Part shown: positions 4,740 to 12,719 of the stretch, piece by piece
How the letters are laid out: each line of letters starts with the position of its first letter
Numbering within the stretch: the stretch's first letter is position 1
Origin: Bacteroidota bacterium
GTDB lineage: Bacteria > Bacteroidota > Bacteroidia > Chitinophagales > Chitinophagaceae
Assembly: GCA_023433345.1 (NCBI GenBank)
Contig: JAEZDA010000081.1
Span: 1-23,073, forward strand
Length of the DNA stretch: 23,073 nt
Direction of reading: 5' to 3'
Notes under the pieces: model-generated
Seen by the model: the letters and a program-made list of their open reading frames with translations, nothing else
Told to the model about the DNA's origin: nothing
Databases searched by the model: none
Translations under genes and position numbers: made by a program

Positions 4740-5834
4740 TTGAAAAGAGACCATACCATAATACCTGCATTAACCGGCATTCGTGCAATTGCGGTCTATT
4801 TCATTTTTTTTAAGCACCACAATGTTTTTATTGAAGAAGGAAGTGCGGGCAATCTTTTTATCAACCAATTCTATTCTTTTCTTTCTTTCTTCTTTGTACT
4901 GAGTGGTTTTTTAATTTGTCACCGCTATTATTCAGTTGGCACTTTCGAAAGAAAAACTATCTGGAATTATTTCATCAATCGTGTGACTCGTGTATTTCCG
5001 ATTCTGTTGATACTTATCACCGCAACCTTCGCCTTACAATATCTTACCAGCTCAGAAACTACTTTGCACATTATTAAAAGCTGGGCATACAACGTATCAT
5101 TGCTAAAAGGGTTTTCCTCGGAATATTTGCTTACAGGTATTGGTCCGAGCTGGAGTATGAGCGTAGAAGAACTATTTTACCTCATCTCTCCCCTACTTTT
5201 CTTTCTCATAAAAAAACCGTCAGGAATAATAAAGTTCACTCTCGGCATGTATGCCTTAGGGTTAGTGATAACTTTCTTCTTCATGCAAATAAATTTTGAC
5301 GGCTTTTTTAGCAGCTATCATTTCACTTTCTATTCTACGTTTTTCGGGCGCGCATTTGAATTTGGTTGTGGTATCTATCTCGCAATGATCATGCGTGGAA
5401 AATTCCGTGATAACATCCTCAACAATATCCCCACGCCACAATTAACCGGAGTAATAATGATTTTCGCCACCATACTCCTCCAGTATTTCATTGCAAAGAA
5501 TTACGGTGTAGTTAATGCGGTAGAAACATGGCCGGGGGCCTTATTGAACAACCTGTTTCTACCAGTCGGCATTACCATCTTCTTTTACGGGTTGGTTCAT
5601 CGTGAAAGTTTTATAAAAAGGGTGCTTGCTTCGAATTTGTTGGTTGCGTTAGGAAATTCCACCTATTCATTTTACCTGCTGCATACAAGCTTTGTGATGG
5701 GATGGATAATGCTTTACATTTCGTCTAATTTGTTGATTGCTTTTCCTACAATAATTATTGTCTCTTATTTGTTTTATAAAACGGTGGAACAACCGCTGGC
5801 GACGGTTTTAAGGAGGAAATGGAGCAGGAGGTGA
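4740..5834 (+). CDS. OafA/YrhL-type acyltransferase (acyltransferase family 3)
   Basis: A 364-residue inner-membrane protein of acyltransferase family 3. Members move an acetyl or other acyl group across the membrane to O-antigen, exopolysaccharide, peptidoglycan or antibiotics. The opening IPALTGIRAIAVYFIFFKHH holds the family R-X10-H motif (R15, H26). FFFVLSGFLI near residues 50-59 and a following INRVTRVFPILL match the conserved second and third segments. About ten hydrophobic segments continue to the end, without the SGNH domain some relatives add. The start is TTG at 4740. No ATG exists upstream in frame, and a later start would delete the catalytic Arg and His. The gene probably shares a transcript with ribE and the preceding membrane protein. 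The acceptor substrate cannot be told from sequence. Confidence 0.88.
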   Translation: MKRDHTIIPALTGIRAIAVYFIFFKHHNVFIEEGSAGNLFINQFYSFLSFFFVLSGFLICHRYYSVGTFERKTIWNYFINRVTRVFPILLILITATFALQYLTSSETTLHIIKSWAYNVSLLKGFSSEYLLTGIGPSWSMSVEELFYLISPLLFFLIKKPSGIIKFTLGMYALGLVITFFFMQINFDGFFSSYHFTFYSTFFGRAFEFGCGIYLAMIMRGKFRDNILNNIPTPQLTGVIMIFATILLQYFIAKNYGVVNAVETWPGALLNNLFLPVGITIFFYGLVHRESFIKRVLASNLLVALGNSTYSFYLLHTSFVMGWIMLYISSNLLIAFPTIIIVSYLFYKTVEQPLATVLRRKWSRR

Positions 5835-5872
5835 TGTGCTGATGTGCAGATGTGCTGATGTGCTGAAGTGTG
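5833..5872 (+). repeat. Octamer tandem repeat at the acyltransferase stop codon
   Basis: Five 8-base units (GATGTGCT, GATGTGCA, GATGTGCT, GATGTGCT, GAAGTGTG) begin within the TGA stop of the acyltransferase gene. The same motif appears once more behind cphB (18956-18970), in the same orientation relative to the gene. Confidence 0.75.
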
Positions 5873-5945
5873 AATGTCTAATTTTCAAAAACGCAAGTGA
5901 ATAATTTACGATCTAAGTATTTGCAGCCTGAACATTATTAAACTT

Positions 5946-6428
5946 ATGAGAGCAATCGGCATTATTGTTATTATCATCGGTGTGATTTCGGGGTTATTAA
6001 ATCTCCGGTCATGCGTTCGCAACGAAGGTTATCGCAAAGCCAGCACCGTGGTGAAGGCGAGAATAATTGATGTTGATGTGGAGCCCGTGAAATCCACTGT
6101 ATCCGCGATAACCTATACGCTGGTTTACCAAAAAAAAGATGGCCTGGACACACTTAAGCAAAGAGTTTCTGAACTGCATTCGGACAAGAACCCCCTGCCT
6201 TCAAGGGAAGAATTAAAACGAACACCGAAATATGTGGTTTACGTTCCTGACAAGAATAAGAAAGCCACCTCGTTCCCCGACCGAGTTCAGATCAACAACA
6301 GTGGTAAGTATGAAAACCTCTATCGCTATAATGGCCTGATAAGGATGATCACCTATATGTTGCTGGGCTGGATGGTGATGAGATTTGGGAGGAAGAAGGC
6401 GGGGCGAAGGCTGAAAGATGATGGCTAA
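5946..6428 (+). CDS. Small membrane protein, DUF3592-like
   Basis: A 160-residue protein of unknown function. A hydrophobic segment at about residues 3-22 (GIIVIIIGVISGLLNL) and a second at about 130-146 (IRMITYMLLGWMVMRFG) flank a soluble part. That part is rich in beta-strand-like stretches (STVVKARIIDVDV, SAITYTLVYQKKDG, YVVYVPDKNKKATSF), as in DUF3592 proteins, where the phrase 'Y.V.Y.P.nP..s' is typical. The C-terminal tail is basic (RFGRKKAGRRLK). This suggests a two-helix protein with the middle domain outside the cytoplasm. ATG at 5946 follows a 111-bp spacer. Family assignment is from pattern only. Confidence 0.6.
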   Translation: MRAIGIIVIIIGVISGLLNLRSCVRNEGYRKASTVVKARIIDVDVEPVKSTVSAITYTLVYQKKDGLDTLKQRVSELHSDKNPLPSREELKRTPKYVVYVPDKNKKATSFPDRVQINNSGKYENLYRYNGLIRMITYMLLGWMVMRFGRKKAGRRLKDDG

Positions 6429-6680
6429 ATGGAGCAGGGTGTTGGCTTCAGGTGGGATTTGCATCGCTTTGTTTTTGCAGGATATTCCGTTCATCAAAGG
6501 CCTTTGAGCGAATAGGAGTTACAGGAAAGGAAATTATTTCAGATCTTAATGAATTCAATCACTTTTATTTAGAGAAGCATCGAGAGTTTCTTCGATAAAC
6601 ATTTCCACGTTTTAGACGCTAAAGGTCGGATTGTTTGGGGGAGTTACATTGTTCCTTACCCTCCCTTTCTCTGGTTTTAG
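6429..6680 (+). pseudogene. Possible frameshifted gene remnant, unrecognised
   Basis: Between the DUF3592-like gene and mazF, protein-like sequence is readable in two frames. One frame gives SSKAFERIGVTGKEIISDL and NEFNHFYLEKHREFL up to a TAA at 6596-6598. Another frame, entered within 6573-6595, continues DKHFHVLDAKGRIVWGSYIV to a TAG at 6678-6680. Joined by one shift they read as a single C-terminal tail of about 80 residues. I do not recognise the family. A 28-codon ATG frame (6429-6515) also exists but looks accidental. This may be chance, but the low-complexity look of true spacers in this genome is absent here. Confidence 0.3.
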
Positions 6681-6704
6681 AAATGAAGTTCAATAGTAAA
6701 ATTG

Positions 6705-7028
6705 CTACTCCACGAAAGTTTCAAATAGGACAGATTTTAGATGGGAAATTTCTTTTGTGCTAAGTATTCCAAAAACTTTAGTGATCCTCTGCCTGTCTAC
6801 GGTTCTTACCTGATCAACGACAATCAATCCTTTCTTTTTGTTGTGTTTAACCTCAACTCTGGTGGGATAAGGTTTCGAACTGGTGGTTAGGGGCGCAATA
6901 ACAATTGTTCGGAGATGATCGTTCATTTCATCAGGTGAAATTATTACACAGGGCCTTGTCTTCCGAATTTCACTCCCTATGGTGGAATCAAGATTCACCA
7001 AAACAATTTGATATTGTTTCAATTCCAT
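6705..7028 (-). CDS. mazF: MazF/PemK-family toxin (endoribonuclease)
   Basis: A 107-residue type II toxin of the PemK/MazF family. These toxins cut mRNA at short sequences and halt translation when the antitoxin decays. The family pattern is clear: an N-terminal QIVLVNLD strand, then IRKTRPCVIISPDEMN around residues 21-36, IVIAPLTTSSKPYPTRVEV around 42-60 with the conserved Thr/Ser-rich loop, and VVDQVRTVDRQRI around 70-82. In MazF the Arg of KTRP and the Thr of PLT serve catalysis; both are present. The start ATG overlaps the last ten bases of the antitoxin gene, as is usual for such pairs. No defect is visible, so the toxin is probably active. The cut site cannot be deduced. Confidence 0.92.
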   Translation of the reverse strand: MELKQYQIVLVNLDSTIGSEIRKTRPCVIISPDEMNDHLRTIVIAPLTTSSKPYPTRVEVKHNKKKGLIVVDQVRTVDRQRITKVFGILSTKEISHLKSVLFETFVE

Positions 7029-7264
7029 TCATCAAAATTTTCATCATCAAATACATCTTTTAGAAGAAGTTTATCATCTCCGTTTGCATGCATTTTTTTA
7101 AATGCCTTTGCCCATCCCTTTCGGGGAGAACCCTTCGGCCTTAAAACTATATGATCGCTATTTAGAATTATTTCCAATGTTTCCTGAATGTTATACTTTT
7201 CCAGAATTGTTTTACTTAATCTGATCCCTTTGGAGTTACCAATATTAATTACCGAAATTTCCAT
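7019..7264 (-). CDS. mazE: MazE-like antitoxin, AbrB/SpoVT-fold
   Basis: An 81-residue partner of the MazF toxin. Residues 1-45 form a swapped-hairpin (AbrB/MazE) DNA-binding domain with the signature INIGNSKGIRLSKTILEKY and the strand DHIVLRPK. The rest (about 46-81) is charged and ends in an acidic, aromatic stretch (DVFDDENFDEWN). In MazE such tails wrap the toxin dimer and block its active site. Antitoxin first, toxin second with overlapping frames is the normal order and allows autoregulation by the complex. A near-match to the -7 element (TTACTTTG, around 7284) lies upstream on the minus strand. Confidence 0.9.
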   Translation of the reverse strand: MEISVINIGNSKGIRLSKTILEKYNIQETLEIILNSDHIVLRPKGSPRKGWAKAFKKMHANGDDKLLLKDVFDDENFDEWN

Positions 7265-7480
7265 AATAAACTTTTGTATCTACAAAGTAATAACATTTTT
7301 CCGGCTTTCAGGGAAAATTTAATTGCTCTTTTCAAAAAGGTCTGGTAAAATTTCTAATATTTTAAAAAAGGGGATAGTCAAGAAACCAACACCAATTTCT
7401 TTTCGGGGGAATTTGCTTTTTATTGCGCATTCACGTGTACAATTCTCTACACCCTAAAGTAGACTTTGTAAATATAAGAC

Positions 7481-7508
7481 GCCGCTGGTCATAAGACCAA
7501 GCAGCGGC
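7481..7508. repeat. Hairpin A of a twin pair behind the PorU-like gene
   Basis: GCCGCTG pairs with CAGCGGC, and inside it GGTC/GACC can pair around ATAA. It shares the stem core CCGCTG/CAGCGG and the loop octamer CATAAGAC with hairpin B, 45 bp away. No T-tract follows on the minus strand, so it may be a back-up or relic copy of terminator B. Confidence 0.6.
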
Positions 7509-7518
7509 ATATGGAACG

Positions 7519-7555
7519 AAAAAAACCGCTGTTGTTCATAAGACGGCAACAGCGG
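7519..7555 (-). terminator. Intrinsic terminator of the PorU-like gene (hairpin B)
   Basis: CCGCTGTTG (7526-7534) pairs perfectly with CAACAGCGG (7547-7555) around a 12-base loop. On the minus strand seven T follow (7519-7525). The hairpin starts 45 bp after the stop codon of the PorU-like gene. Confidence 0.85.
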
Positions 7556-7600
7556 CATAAATTATCTAATCAACAATCCAACTATTCAACATTCATTCAA

Positions 7601-10600
7601 TCATCTCATCAAATACATCTTCCCATATCCTTTATTAAAGAATTTGTCAGTGCTTTCGTTTGGCGCTGTGTATTTGTCCAGCTTTCTTCCATTGAGGTTG
7701 GTGAGAACTCTGTAGATATAGACGCCGTTCGCTAATCGCTGGCCGTACATGTCCGTTCCATCCCATTTAAATTCGGTGATGTTGCGGCCGATATGGATCG
7801 GACCAAGTTCTTCCTTCGTTATCTCACGCACCACCTTCCCGGTTATCGTTAATATCTGGATGCGGATGTTTTGCGGCACCTCGCTTCCGGTAACGGTGAA
7901 TACAAATGCAGTGGAAGTTGTAAACGGATTCGGATAATTCAGCAGGTTGCTGAACATGGGCTTATTTATAACACTGAAGATAACACGGTGCTCCAACGCT
8001 CCTGCATGATTACCCACCACATCCCTTCCGGATACGATCAATTCGTATTCTCCGTCTGCCAGGAAGTGCGGCGTGAATTCAATACTCGCGGTATTGCTTC
8101 CACCGGCATTTACATTGGCAGGGATAAATCTCATCGTGTCATTAAAATAATATCGCCTTGGTGTTGCCTCGTCAGGGAAACGAACATGGACCGTCAGCAG
8201 CGAAGTATCCTTCAATTCAAGAAAACGGTTTTCATCTTTCAGCTTGATGAGAATATTCGGTTTGGCTGAAACGATATCGCGATTCAGGATGTGTACACCA
8301 TCAAATGTAACATCGAGCAGAGGATCGGTCATGTCTTCCTGCACATAGAATGTTTTGTACAGGATGTTGTTATGATGATATTGCTCCGGCTGATGATTGT
8401 CCGGATTGAATTCAACAAATAACGTATTCAATCCCGGAAAATTCCTGCTATCAATCGAATACGATGCGATCAGTGTATCCCCGGCCACCAGGGCTTTTCG
8501 AGGAGTTATTTGATATGTATAACTTTGATTGTTCCTGTCTGTGATCACTACTTTTGTTCGTATCAAAGAATCAAAATTTGCCTCGCTGATATTTTTGAAT
8601 GCAATTTTAAATTCAATTGGAGCACCCTGACTTACGGTATCTTCCATCTGGAAAAGGATGTTTGGCGCCACCGCACCTTCCGGAACAAAGTCGCCATTCA
8701 GCCTCCAGTAATCCAACTGCATTGGCGTGGCGTAGGTGGCATCACGGGTATGCAATTTCAATCTTACATAGGGGTAAACATCTGCATCAATAAAAGACAT
8801 TGTTGTATCCTGTGCGTAGTATACCGTCGTGAGGAGATCCGCGTTTCCATCTGTTTTTACACCCCACACTTCAATTGATGAAGTGTCTTTTGTTGGGTCA
8901 GCATCTGATGTAGTTCCGCGCCAGTGAAGTTCATCCCAGTTTCTTGCAGGGCCGAAGGTGGGCGATTCCACCGTTCCTTCAACATTCGAAGATGCGAGAG
9001 CGAACGTTCGTTCAATATGCGATGAATCGAACGGCCCCATCACCTGCGTTGGCATATACGATGGAACTCCTTTTTGGAAAAAGTAAAGGAATGGCAGGTT
9101 CTTCTTCACGTTATTGAAACTGTCTATCTCTGTAAAACCGAGCGACCTTAGTTTATGATAAAGAGAATTGCCTGATCCCAAAGTTAAGGTGTCATCCATC
9201 CACTGATTAATGAATGATGTGTTGGTACTCTTGTTTCCGAGATTTGTAATGGCAACATACATTCCATCGGGAATAAGGTCGAGGAAGTCCATTGCTGCTT
9301 TTCGATACGTGGGACTGTTATAAGGGAACTCAAAAAACAATCGCGATGTATCAAGAGGTGTTGCGCTGTTAGCACAAACAGGGTTGCTTCCGTATAATCC
9401 CTGACCCGGATTGCCCGGTGATGGAGATATCGCATTTCGGTTACGCCATGGCGTTAGTGTGGTGCTGTCGAATACATACACCTGCATATTATTGAATACG
9501 CAACCGTACAATTCAAGTTGGTTGAAATCGAGGTTCACGTTAATTCTATCGTACGTATAGAAAGGGTGCAAGCCTGTTCTTATGGTAAGTTGGCGCTCTG
9601 AGCGATCAAACCTGAACTTGCGGTCATCGTCTAATCTCACGCCATCAAAGCCGCTTTTTTTATGTTGATAAAAATGCGACTGGTTGAAGCCGGTTGTTTG
9701 CGATGCGAGGTAGATAAAAGAATAACCGTTCCAAATCACCTGCTCGCCGGGGTTCGGCACCATGGATACACGCCAGTAGTAAACCTTATTATCTGTATAA
9801 TTGATATCCGTCGGTGAGAATTGCACAAGTCCACCCGGGCCTGAGGTGTTATAGATCTTTTTAGCCGGTGAATTGAACAGTTCAGTGGTGTCAATCTCCA
9901 TTGTGTATTGCCGGGTTCCTCCCAAAGGATTTGCGGTGCTAGCTGTATAAGTAATGTTGGGCTGGGTAACAATCGAAAAATTATAGGGATAGGAAGGATT
10001 GAGCTCATCTTCAAAAATGTAGAACTCACGCGTGAGGGAATTGTTTGTTTCAAAAAGTTCCTCTACTTCATCGTCAGCATCGAGCACGATCATCAATTTG
10101 TTCAGGCCCTTGTCTGTAAGCGGATTTATCGGCACAGAAAATTGCAGGGAATCTGCATACCTGATGCCGGGGATTTTTTGGTCGAATAAAACGCGTATGG
10201 TATCATTGGGCAATTGCCGTTTTACGGTAACGCGAATTGAATCACCCGTAGCGCGGCCGATGTTCATCATTCCTATGCGAACATCGAAGTTATTGTCGGT
10301 AACTGAAATTATACTGGGGCTGATGCGAAGCAATTGGTCTTCGATAACATAATCCGGCTTTTCGAAATAGTTGATCTTAATTGCAGGGTCTCCATGCAGG
10401 GCGATCTCTTCAAGATGAATGCGGTGAAAGAAATCAAGGCCGGGATTACTTCCTCCCAAACCTTCAATGACAGTGTTGATCTGGTTACCTACGGGCTGCC
10501 CGTAAAGATCTTTAGCGAATGCCCTGTAAAACGCAAGGTTGTAAAAATTAAGAAAAGGCGGGATGCCGAAATGCGTATCAGCTAAAAACCCGATGCTTCC

Positions 10601-12697
10601 GCGATTTGGCGCGAGTACATAGCGTTCTGAGATGGTCATATTTCCGTTCAAACGGAGCGGATCAAAAATGTAGAAGTTTCCAGCGCTGCACCCGCTCACA
10701 TTAAAGAAAGGATATTTCCCGGCATTGTTATATACCTGCGGATCGCTGAGATTGAACTCAAAAGTGTTTGCAGAGGAGTGTCCGAAATAGCCGATAAAGC
10801 CTAATCCCGTGGCAAATAGCTCGCGTATGCGCTGGCTGTTTTCGTTCTGCACCGCGCCCGTTGCTGTTTTGGTGAATGTTTCCACATATCCGCCAAAAAG
10901 TGTGTCTTCAGCGATCGCTTTGTAGCCATTCATGTAGCCTTTAAAGATCAGGTTTTCAGTTGTATCCTTTCCGCCGGCAACATGAAGAATATTCTTCATC
11001 CAGCCACTTCCTGAAATATTTGGCGTGGGGTTGCGCTGGGCTTGTTCATACTCGCGCACCTTACTTAAATATTGGTTGATCTCCGTTCCATTTACAACGG
11101 CGAGGCGGCCTATCGGAACGAGTGGTGTTACGGTTGAAGGAGCTGAACTCAATAACATGTCAGACGCCGGCCAGCCAAATGTGGGGATAAGGTCAAGCCT
11201 TTCAGTAAGAGGATTAGCCTCATTGTTTCTTAGCTCAACATAGTTCATTCCCCGGCCCACGAGCAATACAAATTTCGGGCGCGCGGGAAAATTGGTGACC
11301 GCATATCGGATAAAATCACGCACTGCACCCGGGTGAGATTTGATCCCAAACCCAAACTGGTCGATCAGGTCGCGGATATCATACACCCTTGCATTATAGC
11401 TTCCGCCCGAGATAGAACTGCGGTATGCCCTGTATTCCTCCACGTAATTATTGCCGGAACCATCATTATATAAGGAGGGGTGGCTGATGATCAGGTAATC
11501 TCCCTGCTGAGACGCCTGGCTGTAATCTGTAAATGTCTTTTGCGTAAGGGACACTACCGGTAAGGCATAGTTGCTTTCCTGATTCACCAGCAAAAATTTC
11601 CTGCTTGCAATGTTAGAAGGTGGAAGAACAAAACGAACCCGGCCCGGGGTGCTAATGTCGCCCACATACCGCTTACCTTCTGAAAAATCATAAAGTACCG
11701 GAGCAGCAGTGCCGTAATTAAAACTTTCTATATCGAGATAATTGCCGCTGCCTGATGCTTTCAGGTCAAAGAAAAAACTCTTCTGATTGTTAAAAACAAA
11801 CCGGGCGGGATAAGTGATGCCCATCATCGCCACCACAATGCGATCGTTCGGACCGCCGTTTTCTCCATTCACATAAATCGGCACCTGGTTAGGGTTTTGC
11901 AACAATGAGAGCGGCAGATTGTTCAGTCGAACTTTCTGATGGGAAAACAGGGGCATCGACTGGCGAAACACTTCATTCTGATATATTTTTATTCTCAACT
12001 CACGGTTAAGGTTAGGGGCATTTCCGGCCGCATTCACACGAAGGGAAAGGCTGTTTGATGGCCCTGCTGTATACACGTTGAGCCCCCGCAACTCAAGAGT
12101 AAGATCGCAGCAGGGGTTGGCATCATTGCTAGTCCACCCTTCGCCCTGATCGTATGCAGAGCTGTAAATGTATTCTGTAAGTACCTGCGCATGACCCCGA
12201 TTCATCTGCATCTTGTAATAGTAGTCGAGGTTACGCATGAAATAAGGGTCAGGCGTCATGGTGCCGGGGTTGGCATTCACTTCATCAACGAACCGTAAAT
12301 TGGCAGCGCCGGGGTTTACAGTCAGGAAAAAGGAAGCTGTATCGGTTTCAAGGCTATAACGGTCGTTAAGTTGGTTATCGGGATTATGATAAAGTTGATT
12401 GTCAGGTTTGCCGTCATTCATTTCTCCCCAAAACTCGATGTAATCATTGGCAGAGAACAACCCGTTAGTTGTAGTGTACAACCGTACTTCTTTCCCATTT
12501 CTCCACAATTGAAAGTCGGAGCCGGGAACATTCGCGAGCCCCGCAGAAGAAAGTGTTGTGGCTGAAATTCGTGTAAGTGTGTCTTTTCCTATTTTAAACT
12601 TATAATAAGTTTTGCTGTAATCGATCCAGCTATTGTTCAACTGCGCAGACACGCAGTTTGCAAGCAGGAGGAAAACAGGTATAAGTAATTTTTTCAT
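7601..12697 (-). CDS. porU2: PorU-like T9SS C25 cysteine peptidase, long (PorU2-type)
   Basis: A 1698-residue secreted protein. PorU proteins are surface peptidases of type IX secretion that cut the C-terminal sorting domain from cargo and help attach it to lipopolysaccharide. A signal peptide (residues 1-19, ending VSAQ) opens the chain. A gingipain-like C25 domain spans about 395-780, with catalytic His640 (GYFGHSS) and Cys670 (VSGCSAG) and the closing LHGDPA. CARDB-like beta domains follow at about 785-890 and again near 1370-1470. The end (about 1590-1680: NYPNPF, then LANGVYIYRV) resembles a sorting or FlgD-like domain. Classical PorU has about 1100-1300 residues, so this is a longer variant; many Chitinophagaceae carry such 'PorU2' proteins. 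It follows the PorV/PorQ-like barrel by 22 bp, surely as one operon. That it acts as a sortase is inference from family and context. Confidence 0.85.
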   Translation of the reverse strand: MKKLLIPVFLLLANCVSAQLNNSWIDYSKTYYKFKIGKDTLTRISATTLSSAGLANVPGSDFQLWRNGKEVRLYTTTNGLFSANDYIEFWGEMNDGKPDNQLYHNPDNQLNDRYSLETDTASFFLTVNPGAANLRFVDEVNANPGTMTPDPYFMRNLDYYYKMQMNRGHAQVLTEYIYSSAYDQGEGWTSNDANPCCDLTLELRGLNVYTAGPSNSLSLRVNAAGNAPNLNRELRIKIYQNEVFRQSMPLFSHQKVRLNNLPLSLLQNPNQVPIYVNGENGGPNDRIVVAMMGITYPARFVFNNQKSFFFDLKASGSGNYLDIESFNYGTAAPVLYDFSEGKRYVGDISTPGRVRFVLPPSNIASRKFLLVNQESNYALPVVSLTQKTFTDYSQASQQGDYLIISHPSLYNDGSGNNYVEEYRAYRSSISGGSYNARVYDIRDLIDQFGFGIKSHPGAVRDFIRYAVTNFPARPKFVLLVGRGMNYVELRNNEANPLTERLDLIPTFGWPASDMLLSSAPSTVTPLVPIGRLAVVNGTEINQYLSKVREYEQAQRNPTPNISGSGWMKNILHVAGGKDTTENLIFKGYMNGYKAIAEDTLFGGYVETFTKTATGAVQNENSQRIRELFATGLGFIGYFGHSSANTFEFNLSDPQVYNNAGKYPFFNVSGCSAGNFYIFDPLRLNGNMTISERYVLAPNRGSIGFLADTHFGIPPFLNFYNLAFYRAFAKDLYGQPVGNQINTVIEGLGGSNPGLDFFHRIHLEEIALHGDPAIKINYFEKPDYVIEDQLLRISPSIISVTDNNFDVRIGMMNIGRATGDSIRVTVKRQLPNDTIRVLFDQKIPGIRYADSLQFSVPINPLTDKGLNKLMIVLDADDEVEELFETNNSLTREFYIFEDELNPSYPYNFSIVTQPNITYTASTANPLGGTRQYTMEIDTTELFNSPAKKIYNTSGPGGLVQFSPTDINYTDNKVYYWRVSMVPNPGEQVIWNGYSFIYLASQTTGFNQSHFYQHKKSGFDGVRLDDDRKFRFDRSERQLTIRTGLHPFYTYDRINVNLDFNQLELYGCVFNNMQVYVFDSTTLTPWRNRNAISPSPGNPGQGLYGSNPVCANSATPLDTSRLFFEFPYNSPTYRKAAMDFLDLIPDGMYVAITNLGNKSTNTSFINQWMDDTLTLGSGNSLYHKLRSLGFTEIDSFNNVKKNLPFLYFFQKGVPSYMPTQVMGPFDSSHIERTFALASSNVEGTVESPTFGPARNWDELHWRGTTSDADPTKDTSSIEVWGVKTDGNADLLTTVYYAQDTTMSFIDADVYPYVRLKLHTRDATYATPMQLDYWRLNGDFVPEGAVAPNILFQMEDTVSQGAPIEFKIAFKNISEANFDSLIRTKVVITDRNNQSYTYQITPRKALVAGDTLIASYSIDSRNFPGLNTLFVEFNPDNHQPEQYHHNNILYKTFYVQEDMTDPLLDVTFDGVHILNRDIVSAKPNILIKLKDENRFLELKDTSLLTVHVRFPDEATPRRYYFNDTMRFIPANVNAGGSNTASIEFTPHFLADGEYELIVSGRDVVGNHAGALEHRVIFSVINKPMFSNLLNYPNPFTTSTAFVFTVTGSEVPQNIRIQILTITGKVVREITKEELGPIHIGRNITEFKWDGTDMYGQRLANGVYIYRVLTNLNGRKLDKYTAPNESTDKFFNKGYGKMYLMR

Positions 12698-12719
12698 TGT
12701 GTGTGGTTGGTGGTGCTGA

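Larger units (their letters stand above)
7265..7600. other. Intergenic region between mazE and the PorU-like gene
   Basis: This 336-bp spacer serves as mazE upstream region on its left side and as the 3' end of the PorU-like gene on its right. Its left two thirds are AT-rich, and I see no gene or RNA there. Its right end holds two related hairpins, listed separately. Confidence 0.6.

Noticed and set aside
6429..6515. 28-codon gene directly after the DUF3592-like protein
   Set aside because: Too short, no likeness to a known protein, and a different frame of the same stretch reads more protein-like.
8510..8878. Plus-strand open frames within the PorU-like gene
   Set aside because: They are shadows of a long, well-supported minus-strand gene.
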